The translations under genes and the position numbers were made by a program. Shown here in pieces: positions 6,760 through 14,417 of a stretch of DNA of 19,777 nt. Position 1 is the first letter of the stretch. Every line of letters starts with the position of its first letter. The DNA is taken from the NCBI GenBank assembly GCA_013151365.1, contig JAADIK010000106.1:1-19777 (forward strand). The letters run 5' to 3'. The notes beneath the pieces were generated by a model. The model was not told the DNA's origin. It ran no database searches and saw only the letters and a program-made list of their open reading frames with translations. Origin of the DNA: Deltaproteobacteria bacterium (GTDB lineage: Bacteria; Desulfobacterota; Desulfobulbia; Desulfobulbales; Desulfobulbaceae).

Positions 6760-7731
6760 GTGACTGTTGCACAGGCCAGAGAGGTATTGACGATTGAAGC
6801 CGAAGGCATTCTCGCCGTGCGGGAGCGTCTTGGGCCGGAGTTCGAGCAGGCGGTCGGCCTGATCATGGAGTGCCCCAGCCGCCTGGTGATTACCGGTCTC
6901 GGCAAGTCGGGGCTGGTGGGGCAGAAGATCGCCGCGACCCTGAATTCCACCGGGACGCCTTCTTTTTTTCTCCATCCGGTGGAGGCCATGCACGGTGACC
7001 TGGGCATGGTGACGTCATCGGATGTCATCCTGGCTATTTCCCATTCAGGCGAGACGCCGGAACTCAACGGCCTGCTGACCAGCCTGCGGAGCCGCTCCAT
7101 CAGGGTCATTGCCATGACCGGCAACACCCGTTCCACCCTGGCCGTCAACGCGGACGTGGTCCTTGATGTCGGCATCCCCCGGGAGGCCTGTCCCCTGGGG
7201 CTTGCGCCCACCACCAGTACCACGGCCACCCTGGCCCTCGGCGATGCCCTGGCCGTGGTCCTCTTGAAGCGCAAACAGTTCAAGGTCGAGGATTTCAGGC
7301 GGAACCATCCCGGCGGCAGCCTGGGAGAGCGGTTGAAGGTGGCGGTGAGCGAGGTTATGATTACCGGCGACGAGGTTCCCCTGGTCAAGGAGCAGGCAAC
7401 CGTTGCCGAGGCCATTATTGAACTCGACGAGAAAAACCTGGGCGCGGTTATCGTCATTACCGAGGATACCGGGCTCTGCGGGATCGTCACTGACGGCGAC
7501 GTGCGTCGGCTGGTGTTGCAAAACGTGAACCTCGATACCCTGGAAATCGGGGCGGTTATGACCCCGGACCCGGTTACCATCAACTGGAGATTCATGGCCG
7601 CCGATGCGCTCAGTATTATGCAGCGGCATGAAATAACGGTCCTGCCGGTAACGGACGGCTCGGGACGGCTGCGGGGAATGCTGCATCTGCACAACCTGTT
7701 GGGCAAGGGAGAGTTCAGGTTTCTGATCTAA
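6760..7731 (+). CDS. kdsD: Arabinose-5-phosphate isomerase (KpsF/GutQ family)
   Basis: Isomerises ribulose 5-phosphate to arabinose 5-phosphate, the first step of Kdo synthesis for lipopolysaccharide. The start chosen is GTG 6760, preceded by AGGAGG at 6750-6755; it gives 323 aa and the usual family N-terminus (AQAREVLTIEAEGI). An upstream in-frame start at 6730 lies inside the palindromic element and is rejected. N-terminal SIS domain (about 30-180) with TGLGKSGLVGQKIAATLNST, SHSGET, and LAPTTSTTATLALGDALA. HPGGSLG links to two C-terminal CBS domains (about 205-323), each with the usual V-TDGD-R or V-L-VTD pattern. Likely co-transcribed with the CooT gene 43 bp downstream. Confidence 0.93.
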   Translation: MTVAQAREVLTIEAEGILAVRERLGPEFEQAVGLIMECPSRLVITGLGKSGLVGQKIAATLNSTGTPSFFLHPVEAMHGDLGMVTSSDVILAISHSGETPELNGLLTSLRSRSIRVIAMTGNTRSTLAVNADVVLDVGIPREACPLGLAPTTSTTATLALGDALAVVLLKRKQFKVEDFRRNHPGGSLGERLKVAVSEVMITGDEVPLVKEQATVAEAIIELDEKNLGAVIVITEDTGLCGIVTDGDVRRLVLQNVNLDTLEIGAVMTPDPVTINWRFMAADALSIMQRHEITVLPVTDGSGRLRGMLHLHNLLGKGEFRFLI

Positions 7732-7774
7732 GGGCCGGTAAGAAAATAATTGGGGAATGCAGGAAGAGGAAATT

Positions 7775-8005
7775 ATGTGTCAGATGAGTGTAGTGCTTGA
7801 GCGGGACGGCCGGCAGGAAAAAATCATGGACAGCGTGACCGGCTTGGCCGTAACCACGGAAGGGGTGACCCTCTCCACCTTTTTTGAAGAGCCGAGAGTG
7901 GTGCCGGACGTGGCCGTTGCCCGGATTGATTTTCTCGGCAACACGCTGGTGCTGGTCCCTGCCTCCATACCAGCAGGGACAAGAAAAGAACAAGGGGATG
8001 AATGA
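7775..8005 (+). CDS. cooT: CooT-type small nickel-binding protein
   Basis: Small cytoplasmic protein (76 aa). In the characterised CooT of Rhodospirillum rubrum, Cys2 of a dimer binds Ni(II) and the protein supports CO dehydrogenase maturation. The start is ATG 7775, because AGGAAGAGGAAATT is directly upstream and because this start gives the diagnostic N-terminus MCQMSVV with Cys at position 2. An in-frame ATG at 7757 would bury that Cys. The rest (VTTEGVTLSTFFEEPRVV, then IDFLGNTLVLV) fits the family's small beta fold. The tail past residue 62 is a few residues longer than usual. Stop overlaps the region of the next start. Confidence 0.82.
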   Translation: MCQMSVVLERDGRQEKIMDSVTGLAVTTEGVTLSTFFEEPRVVPDVAVARIDFLGNTLVLVPASIPAGTRKEQGDE

Positions 8006-8006
8006 T

Positions 8007-8255
8007 ATGGATGATCTGGATAAACTGCGGGTTATGCTCCCGCACTGGATAGAGCACAACAGCGGCCATGGCGGGGAATTTCTCCAGTGGGCCGGGACCT
8101 TGGAGGCTGCCGGCAAGCCGGATATCGCGGAGCTGCTCAAAAGCGCCGCCGCCTCGTTGCGGAATGCCGAGGCCGCCCTGGAGGACGCCCTGGCAAAGGC
8201 GGGCGGTCCCCTGGCCGCTCCCGGTGGACACCACCATCCCCATTCTCACTCCTGA
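8007..8255 (+). CDS. Small His-tailed protein downstream of CooT
   Basis: 82 aa, probably cytoplasmic. ATG 8007 has AAGGGG (7992-7997) 9 bases upstream; ATG 7998, three codons earlier, directly abuts that site and is less likely. The N-terminal part LPHWIEHNSGHGGEFLQWA carries H13, H17 and H21 in helical spacing. The middle is an Ala/Leu-rich amphipathic helix pair, and the C-terminus is a His-rich tail, GGHHHPHSHS. I recall similar small proteins next to CooT genes in Desulfobacterota but cannot name a characterised function. The His residues and the gene pairing suggest metal, probably nickel, binding or delivery. Only the sequence features are seen; the role is inferred. Confidence 0.72.
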   Translation: MDDLDKLRVMLPHWIEHNSGHGGEFLQWAGTLEAAGKPDIAELLKSAAASLRNAEAALEDALAKAGGPLAAPGGHHHPHSHS

Positions 8256-8275
8256 AACCGTGAACGTTCGAGAGG

Positions 8276-10924
8276 TCACCGACCGGGGTACAGGCTCCAG
8301 GAATCCGTGTTTGGATTATACTGGTAGTTCAGCTCCAGCCCGAAAGACCGGCCTTGCCGGATTTCAACGCAGCTCAGGTTGAATATGAGTTTGTTGCCGA
8401 CTTTTTTTAAAAAAGTCACTTTCTGATGGGGCAGCTCCGATGAACGGGTCGAGGGATAGTTTGCCAGGAAAATTTTTTTAAAGTTGGCCTTGAGCCAGTC
8501 TGTTTTTTGCTTGATTTCAAGCTGTTTCTTCTTTGTCGCAACCTGTTGGCGGGTGTTGGCCAGGATTTTTTTCAGCGCCGGGTCATGGTTGAACCTGCTC
8601 TTTTCGATCAGGTTGATAATGGCCTGGTCATGGGCGAGAGTGGCGGCAATATCTTTATTCTTCAGCGAGGCCTTGCTCTGTTCCCGGGCGATATGGGTCA
8701 GGAGAATTGTTTTCTCTATTTTATCGACGTAGTCGCCGGTCTCGGCTCCCAGGTAGTCGCGGTTCTTTTGCAGCAGCTCGACCGACTTCCGGTATTCCTG
8801 GACGGCCTGGTCCCAATTTTCCTTTTCATAGGCTTTTTTTGCAGTACTCAACATCTGGAAAAGCTGGGAGTTGAGCAGGAGCGAATGAAGTTCTTTTTTC
8901 TCTGCCGCCGAAGCGGCTTTAGGGTTTTTCTGCAGAATTTTTTCGGCCCGTTGCAGCATTTCAATGGTTTTCTGCCATTCTGAAGAGGTAAAGGCCGTTT
9001 TGCTGCGGTCGAGTTCACTGTGAAACGCGGCGGCGGCAAAATGAGAGGCGATATCGCTTTTGTCCGCGACATTGGATAAGGAGGCGCTCAGCTCCAGGGC
9101 CTTGCGATAGGTCTCGACGGCCCGCGGCCACTCCTTTTCCTCGGCCGCTTTTTTGGCCTGTTCCAATGACTCCTGCAGTTGCAGGCTGCTGAGGGCCGGC
9201 CGGATTTTCCGCATCTGCTCCTGCAGGCCGTTCTGTTCGGCAAACCGGAACGCCGTGTTCATGGCCTTGATGGCCGCCGATGTTTTTCCCGCCTGGACGG
9301 CTTTGTTTGCCGCGGCCAAAAGGACGTTGAACCGGCTGAGTTTTTTCGCCAGCTCGGCATTGATGTATCGGCCGTTGTACAGAACCCGGCCCTTTAAACC
9401 CTCCTTGAAATCCCGGGAGTCGGCCAGGGAGTTTATCTCCTGTTCCATCGTTGTCCGGGACGACCTGAGAAAAAATATTTTGCTCAGGGCCGCTTGCGCC
9501 GCGGCCAGCGATTTGCCGGCCTCTTTATACTGTCGCCGGGCGCTGAGTTTCTGCGCCTGCTGCCAGCTGGCCGCCGCTTTTTTCAGGTTGGCGGAGTCAT
9601 TGAAGTAGAGGCGGGCGCCGCCGGCCGCGAGCCCTATGAGAACGACAACGGCCAGGATCTGTTTACAGGGAATTTTACGTCTTGTTTTTGCCGGAACCTT
9701 TTGCCGTGAAACCCGCGAAACCCGTTTGCCGGCCGTGGTTTTTTTTCGCCCGGCGGCGGATTCGGCCCCGGTTGCCGGTTCGGCCGGTTCGTTCAGCCTG
9801 GCCATGATATTTTCCCGGATACGGTTGCGGGCGGATTCCAGGCCGGGGTAATCGATGGCGATGTTGGCCACCTGGTCCAACAGCAGGCCGGCTTTTTCCA
9901 GCTGTCCCTGTTGCTTGAGCTGACCGGCCTTTTTATAAAGCCTCGTGGCTTCGCGGGTCGCCGCGGCGATATCCCGTTCCAGTTCCTCAAAGTCAGGGAC
10001 CGAGGCCGGGTCATGAATATCGGCGAGAACCCTTTGAGCCCTGAATATTTCTTTTTGCTCAATGAGCGGCCGGACAGGCCTGAGACGGCCTTCTTTTTCT
10101 TCTTCGGCTGATTCCCCGGGCGACTCGTCATCCAGCCCCAGGGCGGAGAAGACGTCTTCGTCCAAACCGCGGACCATTTCCTCTTGTTCATCAGTTTCGC
10201 CGGTTTGGTTTGCCGGCGGCTCCGGCTCCTCGTCTCCCAGGTTGAGACCGAGATTAATCTCCTCTTCCGCCAATATCTCCGGGAGTTCGTCGAGTTCCCC
10301 GGTTGATTGTCCGGCGGTACTCTCCGGGGGCCGTTCTTCCGCTTCCGGGGCGGGCGGGATGTCGTCCTCCGTAATTTCTTCTTCCTCCGGGGCGGGGTGA
10401 ACAGGCTCCTCTATCGTGCCGGCCGCAGCCGGTATATCGTCCGGCGGGGTCTTTGCCGAGTCGTCGTCGGCGGTTGCCATCTTCACCCTGTCAAAAGGGA
10501 GCCAGTCCCGGCGTTCCTCGTACCAGTCGAACGCTTCCTGGTTAAAGGGACTCTCCGGATTGTACGTTCCGCAGATCATTCTGCCGATATGGAGAACAAG
10601 TTCGGCCAGGGACGGATTCTCCTGCCAGAAGTCCGCAATCCGGACGGCGTCCGGATCGATATCAGGGTGGAAAACAGGAGTAAGCGGCTTGACGCTGGGT
10701 GGGAAATGCGGGTAGCCGAAGGGCAGGTCGATCAGAACGCGGTGCTGATTTTCGGGCGAGATGGTCCCGTCGGCATTTTTTTTATACCCCTTCAGGTGAT
10801 ATTCAATCTCATAATGGTCCGGCGGTTCTCCCGTAGTCAGGATGATGCTGATATCCGGATACAGGGCGAGAGTCTCTTTGACTTGGGTAAAATCGGCAAT
10901 AAGTTGTTGTGCAACTGTGGACAT
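8276..10924 (-). CDS. Membrane helical-repeat protein with N-terminal E2-like (UBC fold) domain
   Basis: 882 aa, ATG at 10924 preceded by AAGG and 7 bases. Residues about 1-140 resemble a ubiquitin-conjugating enzyme fold: beta strands, then GYPHFPPSVKPLTPVFHPDID (70-90, like the E2 YPxxPPxVxFxT-x-HPN run), a Trp, and CGTYNPESPFNQEAFDWY (118-135, like the NPxxPxNxxAxxxY tail). The catalytic Cys position after HPN holds Ile/Ala (96-97), so it is probably not a ligating enzyme. Next come an acidic Pro/Glu linker (about 155-285), a helical segment (290-378), a basic linker, one transmembrane helix (about 423-441), long helical/TPR-like repeats (450-805) and a small beta domain (815-882). Basic residues before the helix suggest the E2-like part is cytoplasmic. 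Function unknown. Confidence 0.8.
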   Translation of the reverse strand: MSTVAQQLIADFTQVKETLALYPDISIILTTGEPPDHYEIEYHLKGYKKNADGTISPENQHRVLIDLPFGYPHFPPSVKPLTPVFHPDIDPDAVRIADFWQENPSLAELVLHIGRMICGTYNPESPFNQEAFDWYEERRDWLPFDRVKMATADDDSAKTPPDDIPAAAGTIEEPVHPAPEEEEITEDDIPPAPEAEERPPESTAGQSTGELDELPEILAEEEINLGLNLGDEEPEPPANQTGETDEQEEMVRGLDEDVFSALGLDDESPGESAEEEKEGRLRPVRPLIEQKEIFRAQRVLADIHDPASVPDFEELERDIAAATREATRLYKKAGQLKQQGQLEKAGLLLDQVANIAIDYPGLESARNRIRENIMARLNEPAEPATGAESAAGRKKTTAGKRVSRVSRQKVPAKTRRKIPCKQILAVVVLIGLAAGGARLYFNDSANLKKAAASWQQAQKLSARRQYKEAGKSLAAAQAALSKIFFLRSSRTTMEQEINSLADSRDFKEGLKGRVLYNGRYINAELAKKLSRFNVLLAAANKAVQAGKTSAAIKAMNTAFRFAEQNGLQEQMRKIRPALSSLQLQESLEQAKKAAEEKEWPRAVETYRKALELSASLSNVADKSDIASHFAAAAFHSELDRSKTAFTSSEWQKTIEMLQRAEKILQKNPKAASAAEKKELHSLLLNSQLFQMLSTAKKAYEKENWDQAVQEYRKSVELLQKNRDYLGAETGDYVDKIEKTILLTHIAREQSKASLKNKDIAATLAHDQAIINLIEKSRFNHDPALKKILANTRQQVATKKKQLEIKQKTDWLKANFKKIFLANYPSTRSSELPHQKVTFLKKVGNKLIFNLSCVEIRQGRSFGLELNYQYNPNTDSWSLYPGR

Positions 10925-10981
10925 GCTTTAACCTTGGGTCCGGGGCCTGAGTGAGAGGATAGACGGCATTGGCTTGTTCAA

Positions 10982-11026
10982 CTCCCTCCTGGCTAAGGAG
11001 AACCGGGCAACGAAAGGGAGATGCCC
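10982..11026 (-). promoter_or_regulatory. Interleaved stems in leader of the E2-like gene
   Basis: CTCCCT (10982-10987) can pair with AGGGAG (11015-11020), while GGGCA (11005-11009) can pair with TGCCC (11022-11026), giving an interleaved, pseudoknot-like arrangement. A competing hairpin is CTCCT-GGCTA-AGGAG (10986-11000). It would sit in the 5' leader of the minus-strand gene, about 58-102 bases before its start. I recognise no riboswitch class. The pairing is seen; function is a guess and chance is possible. Confidence 0.3.
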
Positions 11027-11049
11027 ATATCATTACTGTTCATATTTAC

Positions 11050-11078
11050 ATTATATTGTATAGTATTCCGTAAAGGGA
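11050..11078 (-). promoter_or_regulatory. Candidate promoter for the E2-like gene
   Basis: On the minus strand TATAAT is present at 11055-11050 in an AT-rich island. The -35 match is poor (TTCCCT at 11079-11074, spacer 18). Transcription would begin near 11043, leaving a leader of about 120 bases. The gene-free stretch 10925-11234 (310 bases) holds this, the leader stems at 10982-11026 and the plus-strand promoter at 11154; nothing else is evident. Confidence 0.35.
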
Positions 11079-11153
11079 AACAAGTTGCTTTGTCGTGGAA
11101 TCTTTGAAAAAAGGTCGGAATAGCCGCTTGATACCCGCCACGGTGGACAGCGA

Positions 11154-11183
11154 ATTACATATTTGAGTATTTTTTTTTATAAT
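11154..11183 (+). promoter_or_regulatory. Candidate promoter for the DUF4388 gene
   Basis: A perfect -10 box TATAAT lies at 11178-11183. ATTACA at 11154-11159 matches the -35 consensus at 4 of 6 with an 18-bp spacer. The 9-base T run between them bends toward an AT-rich start region. The predicted leader to the ATG at 11235 is about 45 bases. Confidence 0.5.
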
Positions 11184-11234
11184 ATGTACGATGTATTAAT
11201 TACCATAGATTATTTTCTAGCAAGCGGATGATTC

Positions 11235-11867
11235 ATGACGACATTTGCGGTAGCCTTTGATATTGTTCACGAACGTAACTGCCCTTTTTATCGCGATAAA
11301 GACGTGTTTGTTCTGACGGATCAGGCCGTCAGCCTTCCTGCCGGGCGGCCATCCTGTCTTATCCTGGTCCGGGAACTGACTTCCCTGCTTTTTACCCTCT
11401 TGCCCCATGCCGCGACCGGGTTCGCCGAACAACAGGATACGGTTTTTACCTGCGGCGGTTGTACCGGTCTGATTAAATTCCGGTTGGGAGAGTTGGCGGC
11501 GGAATCCGGGGAACAAACGGTTGTCGAGGATGACGGGGCGATGATCAGCGGCCGTCTTGATGCCATTTCTCCCCTCGAATTACTGCAGGTTTTTCACATG
11601 CACCAGAAAACCGGCAAATTGCTGCTTGACGTGCCGGCAGGCCGGGGGCGGATTTCCTTTCGCGAAGGGGCCTTGATTGCCGCCCGCTTTGGCGAAATGG
11701 ATAACCAGGAGGCGATTTATGCCCTGCTGCGGGAAAGGGAGGGGGATTTTCGTTATGTGCCGGGCCTGTCTCCTTCTCTCATGGAGGCCAGGGAACTTGG
11801 TGACTTTATGTTGATCCTGATGGAAGGATGCCGGCATCTTGATGAGGCGGAGGAGGAAAAAAACTAG
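11235..11867 (+). CDS. Cys-cluster plus DUF4388 (PATAN-like) domain protein
   Basis: 210 aa, soluble. The N-terminal part (1-90) carries four cysteines: C16 in VHERNCPFY, C41 in RPSCLILVRELT, and C73/C76 in TCGGCTGLIKF. They could bind metal together. The C-terminal part (about 103-195) is a DUF4388-type domain: ISGRLDAISPLELLQVFHMH, then TGKLLLDVPAGRGRISFREG and ALREREGDFRY-like strands. Such domains occur in bacterial signalling and motility regulators, often with two-component or GTPase modules. ATG 11235 has only a weak ribosome site. It is transcribed divergently from the E2-like membrane protein, and its stop overlaps the end of the converging 159-aa gene. The precise role is unknown. 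Confidence 0.75.
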   Translation: MTTFAVAFDIVHERNCPFYRDKDVFVLTDQAVSLPAGRPSCLILVRELTSLLFTLLPHAATGFAEQQDTVFTCGGCTGLIKFRLGELAAESGEQTVVEDDGAMISGRLDAISPLELLQVFHMHQKTGKLLLDVPAGRGRISFREGALIAARFGEMDNQEAIYALLREREGDFRYVPGLSPSLMEARELGDFMLILMEGCRHLDEAEEEKN

Positions 11868-12343
11868 TCTTTTTTCTCAAAACCCTGCTTGGCGGCCGAC
11901 CGGGCCGTAATGCCGATGAGCCAGCATTGCTCCGGGGCGTCCTTGATCTGTCGCCGTCTTTTGGCGGTGAGCCGGTGGGAGTCTTCATCGAGGTCGAAAA
12001 AGCGGCTGTCAATACCGAAAAAGCCGTCAAGGAGATGGCTCACGGTGTGGAGCAGCTTGCTCTGAAAGCCCTGCGGCAGGGTGAGAAGGTCATCTATCTG
12101 CCGGCATCCTTCCTGTTGCAGTTCGCCGAGCAGCTCCGCCAGTATGGCCTGGTTTGCCGCCAAGACCATATCCAGCTCCTGCTGAAACCGGGGCTCCGTG
12201 CCGCGGATTGAGTGTTCCGGGTCAATCTCTACCGAGTCGTAGCGAACCAGCTGGGTCGTGTCTAAAAAGAAGCGGACGTGTTGGCCGCAGGTGTCCAGGT
12301 CCGGGCCGGTGACCATGAAGGTATGTCTGACGGTCAGGGACAT
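11864..12343 (-). CDS. Conserved-looking hypothetical protein, 159 aa
   Basis: I do not recognise a family. The protein is soluble, with an N-terminal beta-like segment (SLTVRHTFMVTGPDLDTCG), a long helical middle (about 50-115, rich in Leu, Gln, Glu) and a mixed C-terminus with FFDLDEDSHRLTAKRRRQIKD, Cys at 19, 80 and 140. It looks like a real gene: it starts 10 bases inside the end of the HAD phosphatase gene, in the same operon direction, with compositional bias like its neighbours. It is the last gene of the secDF set and converges with the DUF4388 gene, overlapping it by 4 bases. Confidence 0.65.
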   Translation of the reverse strand: MSLTVRHTFMVTGPDLDTCGQHVRFFLDTTQLVRYDSVEIDPEHSIRGTEPRFQQELDMVLAANQAILAELLGELQQEGCRQIDDLLTLPQGFQSKLLHTVSHLLDGFFGIDSRFFDLDEDSHRLTAKRRRQIKDAPEQCWLIGITARSAAKQGFEKKD

Positions 12344-12978
12344 TCTGTTTTTTCCGGTTGCCTGAAGGGTTGCAGCTCGGGAATGGCCATGAACCGGTCT
12401 ACGTGATACTCGGCCGCCAGGGCGGGATTCCGGAAGGCGATCAACTCCATGCCCAGGCCGGCGGTATGCTCACGGTCCACCTCGCTGTCGCCGATGTAGA
12501 TGGCCTCGTCGACGGTGACCCCGAAATGGTTCAGGATCATATGCAAGCCGTCAGGGGCCGGTTTGGGCCGGGGCGTGTCCAGGGCGGTGACCACCTGCTC
12601 GAACCAGGGCCGCAGCTTGAAGATGTCGAGGATCATGGGCATGGTCGACGTCCGGTTGGTGCTGATTGCCGTGTGGTAACGCGGTTTGATCAGCTGGAGG
12701 AATTCCAGCAGATCGGGCGCCATGATCATGGAGTTGAGAAAGGGCGAGTAATCGAGTTCCGTGCGAAAGCGGTCCAAAACGGCCCGGTCGACCTGGTGGT
12801 GGCGGCGGAAGATGTGGGCGACCGAGGCCGTTACATTGTGGGCGTGGACATATTCGAGTTCTTCCTCGTCCATGGGGGGACAGTCGAACCGGGCTAGGAG
12901 ATGGTTGTAGTAGGCGCGGTTGGCCTCGCGTGAATCAAAGAGGACACCGTCGCAGTCAAAGATTACAAGTTTCAGCAT
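12334..12978 (-). CDS. HAD-superfamily phosphatase, phosphoglycolate phosphatase-like
   Basis: Cytoplasmic haloacid-dehalogenase fold phosphohydrolase, 214 aa, with a helical cap inserted between motifs I and II (subfamily I). Motif I: FDCDGVLFDS with nucleophile D8 and acid/base D10. Motif II: ISTNRTS (T107). Motif III: K139 in PRPKPAPDG. Motif IV: IGDSEVD with D164 and D168. The start ATG 12978 is chosen because motif I normally lies a few residues from the N-terminus; an in-frame TTG at 13005 would add nine poorly fitting residues. The substrate cannot be told from sequence; phosphoglycolate or another sugar phosphate is likely. It overlaps the next gene by 10 bases. Confidence 0.85.
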   Translation of the reverse strand: MLKLVIFDCDGVLFDSREANRAYYNHLLARFDCPPMDEEELEYVHAHNVTASVAHIFRRHHQVDRAVLDRFRTELDYSPFLNSMIMAPDLLEFLQLIKPRYHTAISTNRTSTMPMILDIFKLRPWFEQVVTALDTPRPKPAPDGLHMILNHFGVTVDEAIYIGDSEVDREHTAGLGMELIAFRNPALAAEYHVDRFMAIPELQPFRQPEKTECP

Positions 12979-13008
12979 TTCAGCATGTATTCCTGTAGTT
13001 AGCAAGCA

Positions 13009-13683
13009 TTAAGGGATCTCGGTCCCGTAAATTTCCCGGTTCAGCTCGTCAAAGAATACTTCCATGAATTTGTGGCGCTGCCGGGCCAGTTCACGCCCCG
13101 GCCGGGTCAGCATCTGCTCCCGGACCCGGGACATTTTGACCTGAAATTCCCGGTAGGCGGTATCTTCCTGCGAATATGACCGGGTGTCTCCCGGATCAAG
13201 CTCGGCGTTATGCAGCCGGGCTCCGATCTGACCGGCAAAGAGAAAGGCCCGGCCAATGCCGATGGCGCCGATGGAATCGAGTTTGTCGGCGTCAAAGAGG
13301 ATTCGGGCCTCCAGGCAGGCAGGTGTTTCCCGGCCGCGAAAACGATGCGAACGGATGCAGTGGGTAATGGCCTCGATGTCCCGGGGCGAAAAATCAAGCC
13401 CCTGGAGGATACCGGCCGCCAGGTCCGCGCCTTTTGCCGCATGGCAGATCTTGCCGCGGCTCGCGGTTTCGTGGCGGCGGCCGATGTCGTGCAGCAGGGC
13501 GGCGGCGGCCAGGATATCCAGCCGGGCGTTCAGCCGCCGGCCGATGGCCAGGGCCATGTGGTACACCCTTTCCGTGTGATCCGGACCGTGAGAGCCGCCC
13601 TCTTCCCGGCCGTATTCCGCACTGATCCGCCGCAGGGCCTGGGTACGTTTTTCGCCGAGCGGCCAGTCTTCTCTCGCGGTCAT
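13009..13683 (-). CDS. HD-domain phosphohydrolase (YedJ/YpgQ-like)
   Basis: 224-aa cytoplasmic HD-superfamily metal-dependent phosphohydrolase. Seen in order: HGPDHTERVYHMA (H32, D35, H36), ALLHDIGRRHE with the HD pair H65-D66, HCIRSHRFRG (about 108-117) and LFDADKLDSIGAIGIGR with D132. This spacing matches the stand-alone YedJ/YpgQ group, some members of which hydrolyse nucleotides; the substrate here is unknown. The ATG shares bases with the stop of the upstream Cys-cluster gene (ATGA-type overlap), and AGGAG sits about 10 bases before it, so the two are translationally coupled. The frame ends just before the HAD gene. Confidence 0.88.
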   Translation of the reverse strand: MTAREDWPLGEKRTQALRRISAEYGREEGGSHGPDHTERVYHMALAIGRRLNARLDILAAAALLHDIGRRHETASRGKICHAAKGADLAAGILQGLDFSPRDIEAITHCIRSHRFRGRETPACLEARILFDADKLDSIGAIGIGRAFLFAGQIGARLHNAELDPGDTRSYSQEDTAYREFQVKMSRVREQMLTRPGRELARQRHKFMEVFFDELNREIYGTEIP

Positions 13684-14414
13684 TCGTTAAAAAGCTCCTG
13701 CCGCAGCCAGCGCCCGCCGAGTCGCAACAGCTGCTCGTCATCTCCGGCCAGTCCCTGCGGTTCTTCAGCCGCCAGCGGCCGTCTCATGTTGATTTGACCG
13801 CTGCTCATTTCCTGCCGGAACAGGTCCAGGTTGTACAGCGCCAGGATGAATTGGTCCTGCTGCCGTCGTGTCGGCCGGAACCCCTGCCTGATCCGGTCAT
13901 GCTGCAGCAGGAGCATGATCTCGTCGTTGCTGCGGTTGTAGTCGTCCAGGCCCTGGTTGCGGAAATATTCGCCGGCGCTCTGGTTCACGGTCCCGGTGAA
14001 ACCGAGGCAGTGCGGCTCCCTGATCAGGACCAGGGTCTCCCGGACGCAGCCGTTATTTTCCCGGGATGCGCCGCGGCCCACGGGATAGGCCCGGCAGGCA
14101 GCCGGCCGGTCTTCGTAAACCGTGCAGCCCCCGGGGGAGACAAAAACACAACTCGCCCGGCCGTCATCCACCATGGTCAGGTAACAGAGGGGAAAGGCGA
14201 GGTCCGGGCTCTGTTCGATGATGACATACTGTTCCAGGAAATCGCTCGAGTTCATTCGCACCTTGTTTTTCAGGCGCAGCACGTCATAGGGCGTCAGGGC
14301 CAGGTCCAGCTCCCGGCAGCACTCGGTGAAACAGGGCACGCCGGGATGGCAGGAAAAACAGAAGCGTTTTTCCTGCTCCAGCCGCTGAAAGTGTTCCGGT
14401 AATGCTCCGGCCAT
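13680..14414 (-). CDS. YkgJ-family cysteine-cluster protein
   Basis: 244 aa, probably cytoplasmic, with 11 cysteines. N-terminal cluster FCFSCHPGVPCFTECC (C19, C22, C28, C32, C33), then CVFVSPGGC and the family signature VYEDRPAACRAYPVG (about 99-113). The family (UPF0153/YkgJ, zinc or iron-sulfur cluster proposed) has no settled function. It starts 3 bases after the secDF stop and overlaps the HD gene, so expression is coupled to both. The C-terminal 90 residues are helical and less conserved-looking, longer than the shortest family members. Confidence 0.85.
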   Translation of the reverse strand: MAGALPEHFQRLEQEKRFCFSCHPGVPCFTECCRELDLALTPYDVLRLKNKVRMNSSDFLEQYVIIEQSPDLAFPLCYLTMVDDGRASCVFVSPGGCTVYEDRPAACRAYPVGRGASRENNGCVRETLVLIREPHCLGFTGTVNQSAGEYFRNQGLDDYNRSNDEIMLLLQHDRIRQGFRPTRRQQDQFILALYNLDLFRQEMSSGQINMRRPLAAEEPQGLAGDDEQLLRLGGRWLRQELFNE

Positions 14415-14417
14415 ATA

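Noticed and set aside
6642..7706. 354-codon minus-strand frame
   Set aside because: Antisense to kdsD, which has full SIS and CBS motifs; the antisense product is Arg/Ser/Pro-rich low-complexity sequence without a recognisable domain.
10809..11033. 74-codon minus-strand ORF overlapping the E2-like gene start
   Set aside because: Out of frame with the E2-like gene, with no ribosome site or domain; looks like leader sequence read by chance.
10925..11234. Possible cyclic-di-GMP (GEMM) or fluoride riboswitch
   Set aside because: Short words resembling these classes exist, but the conserved core strings and helix layout are absent on both strands.
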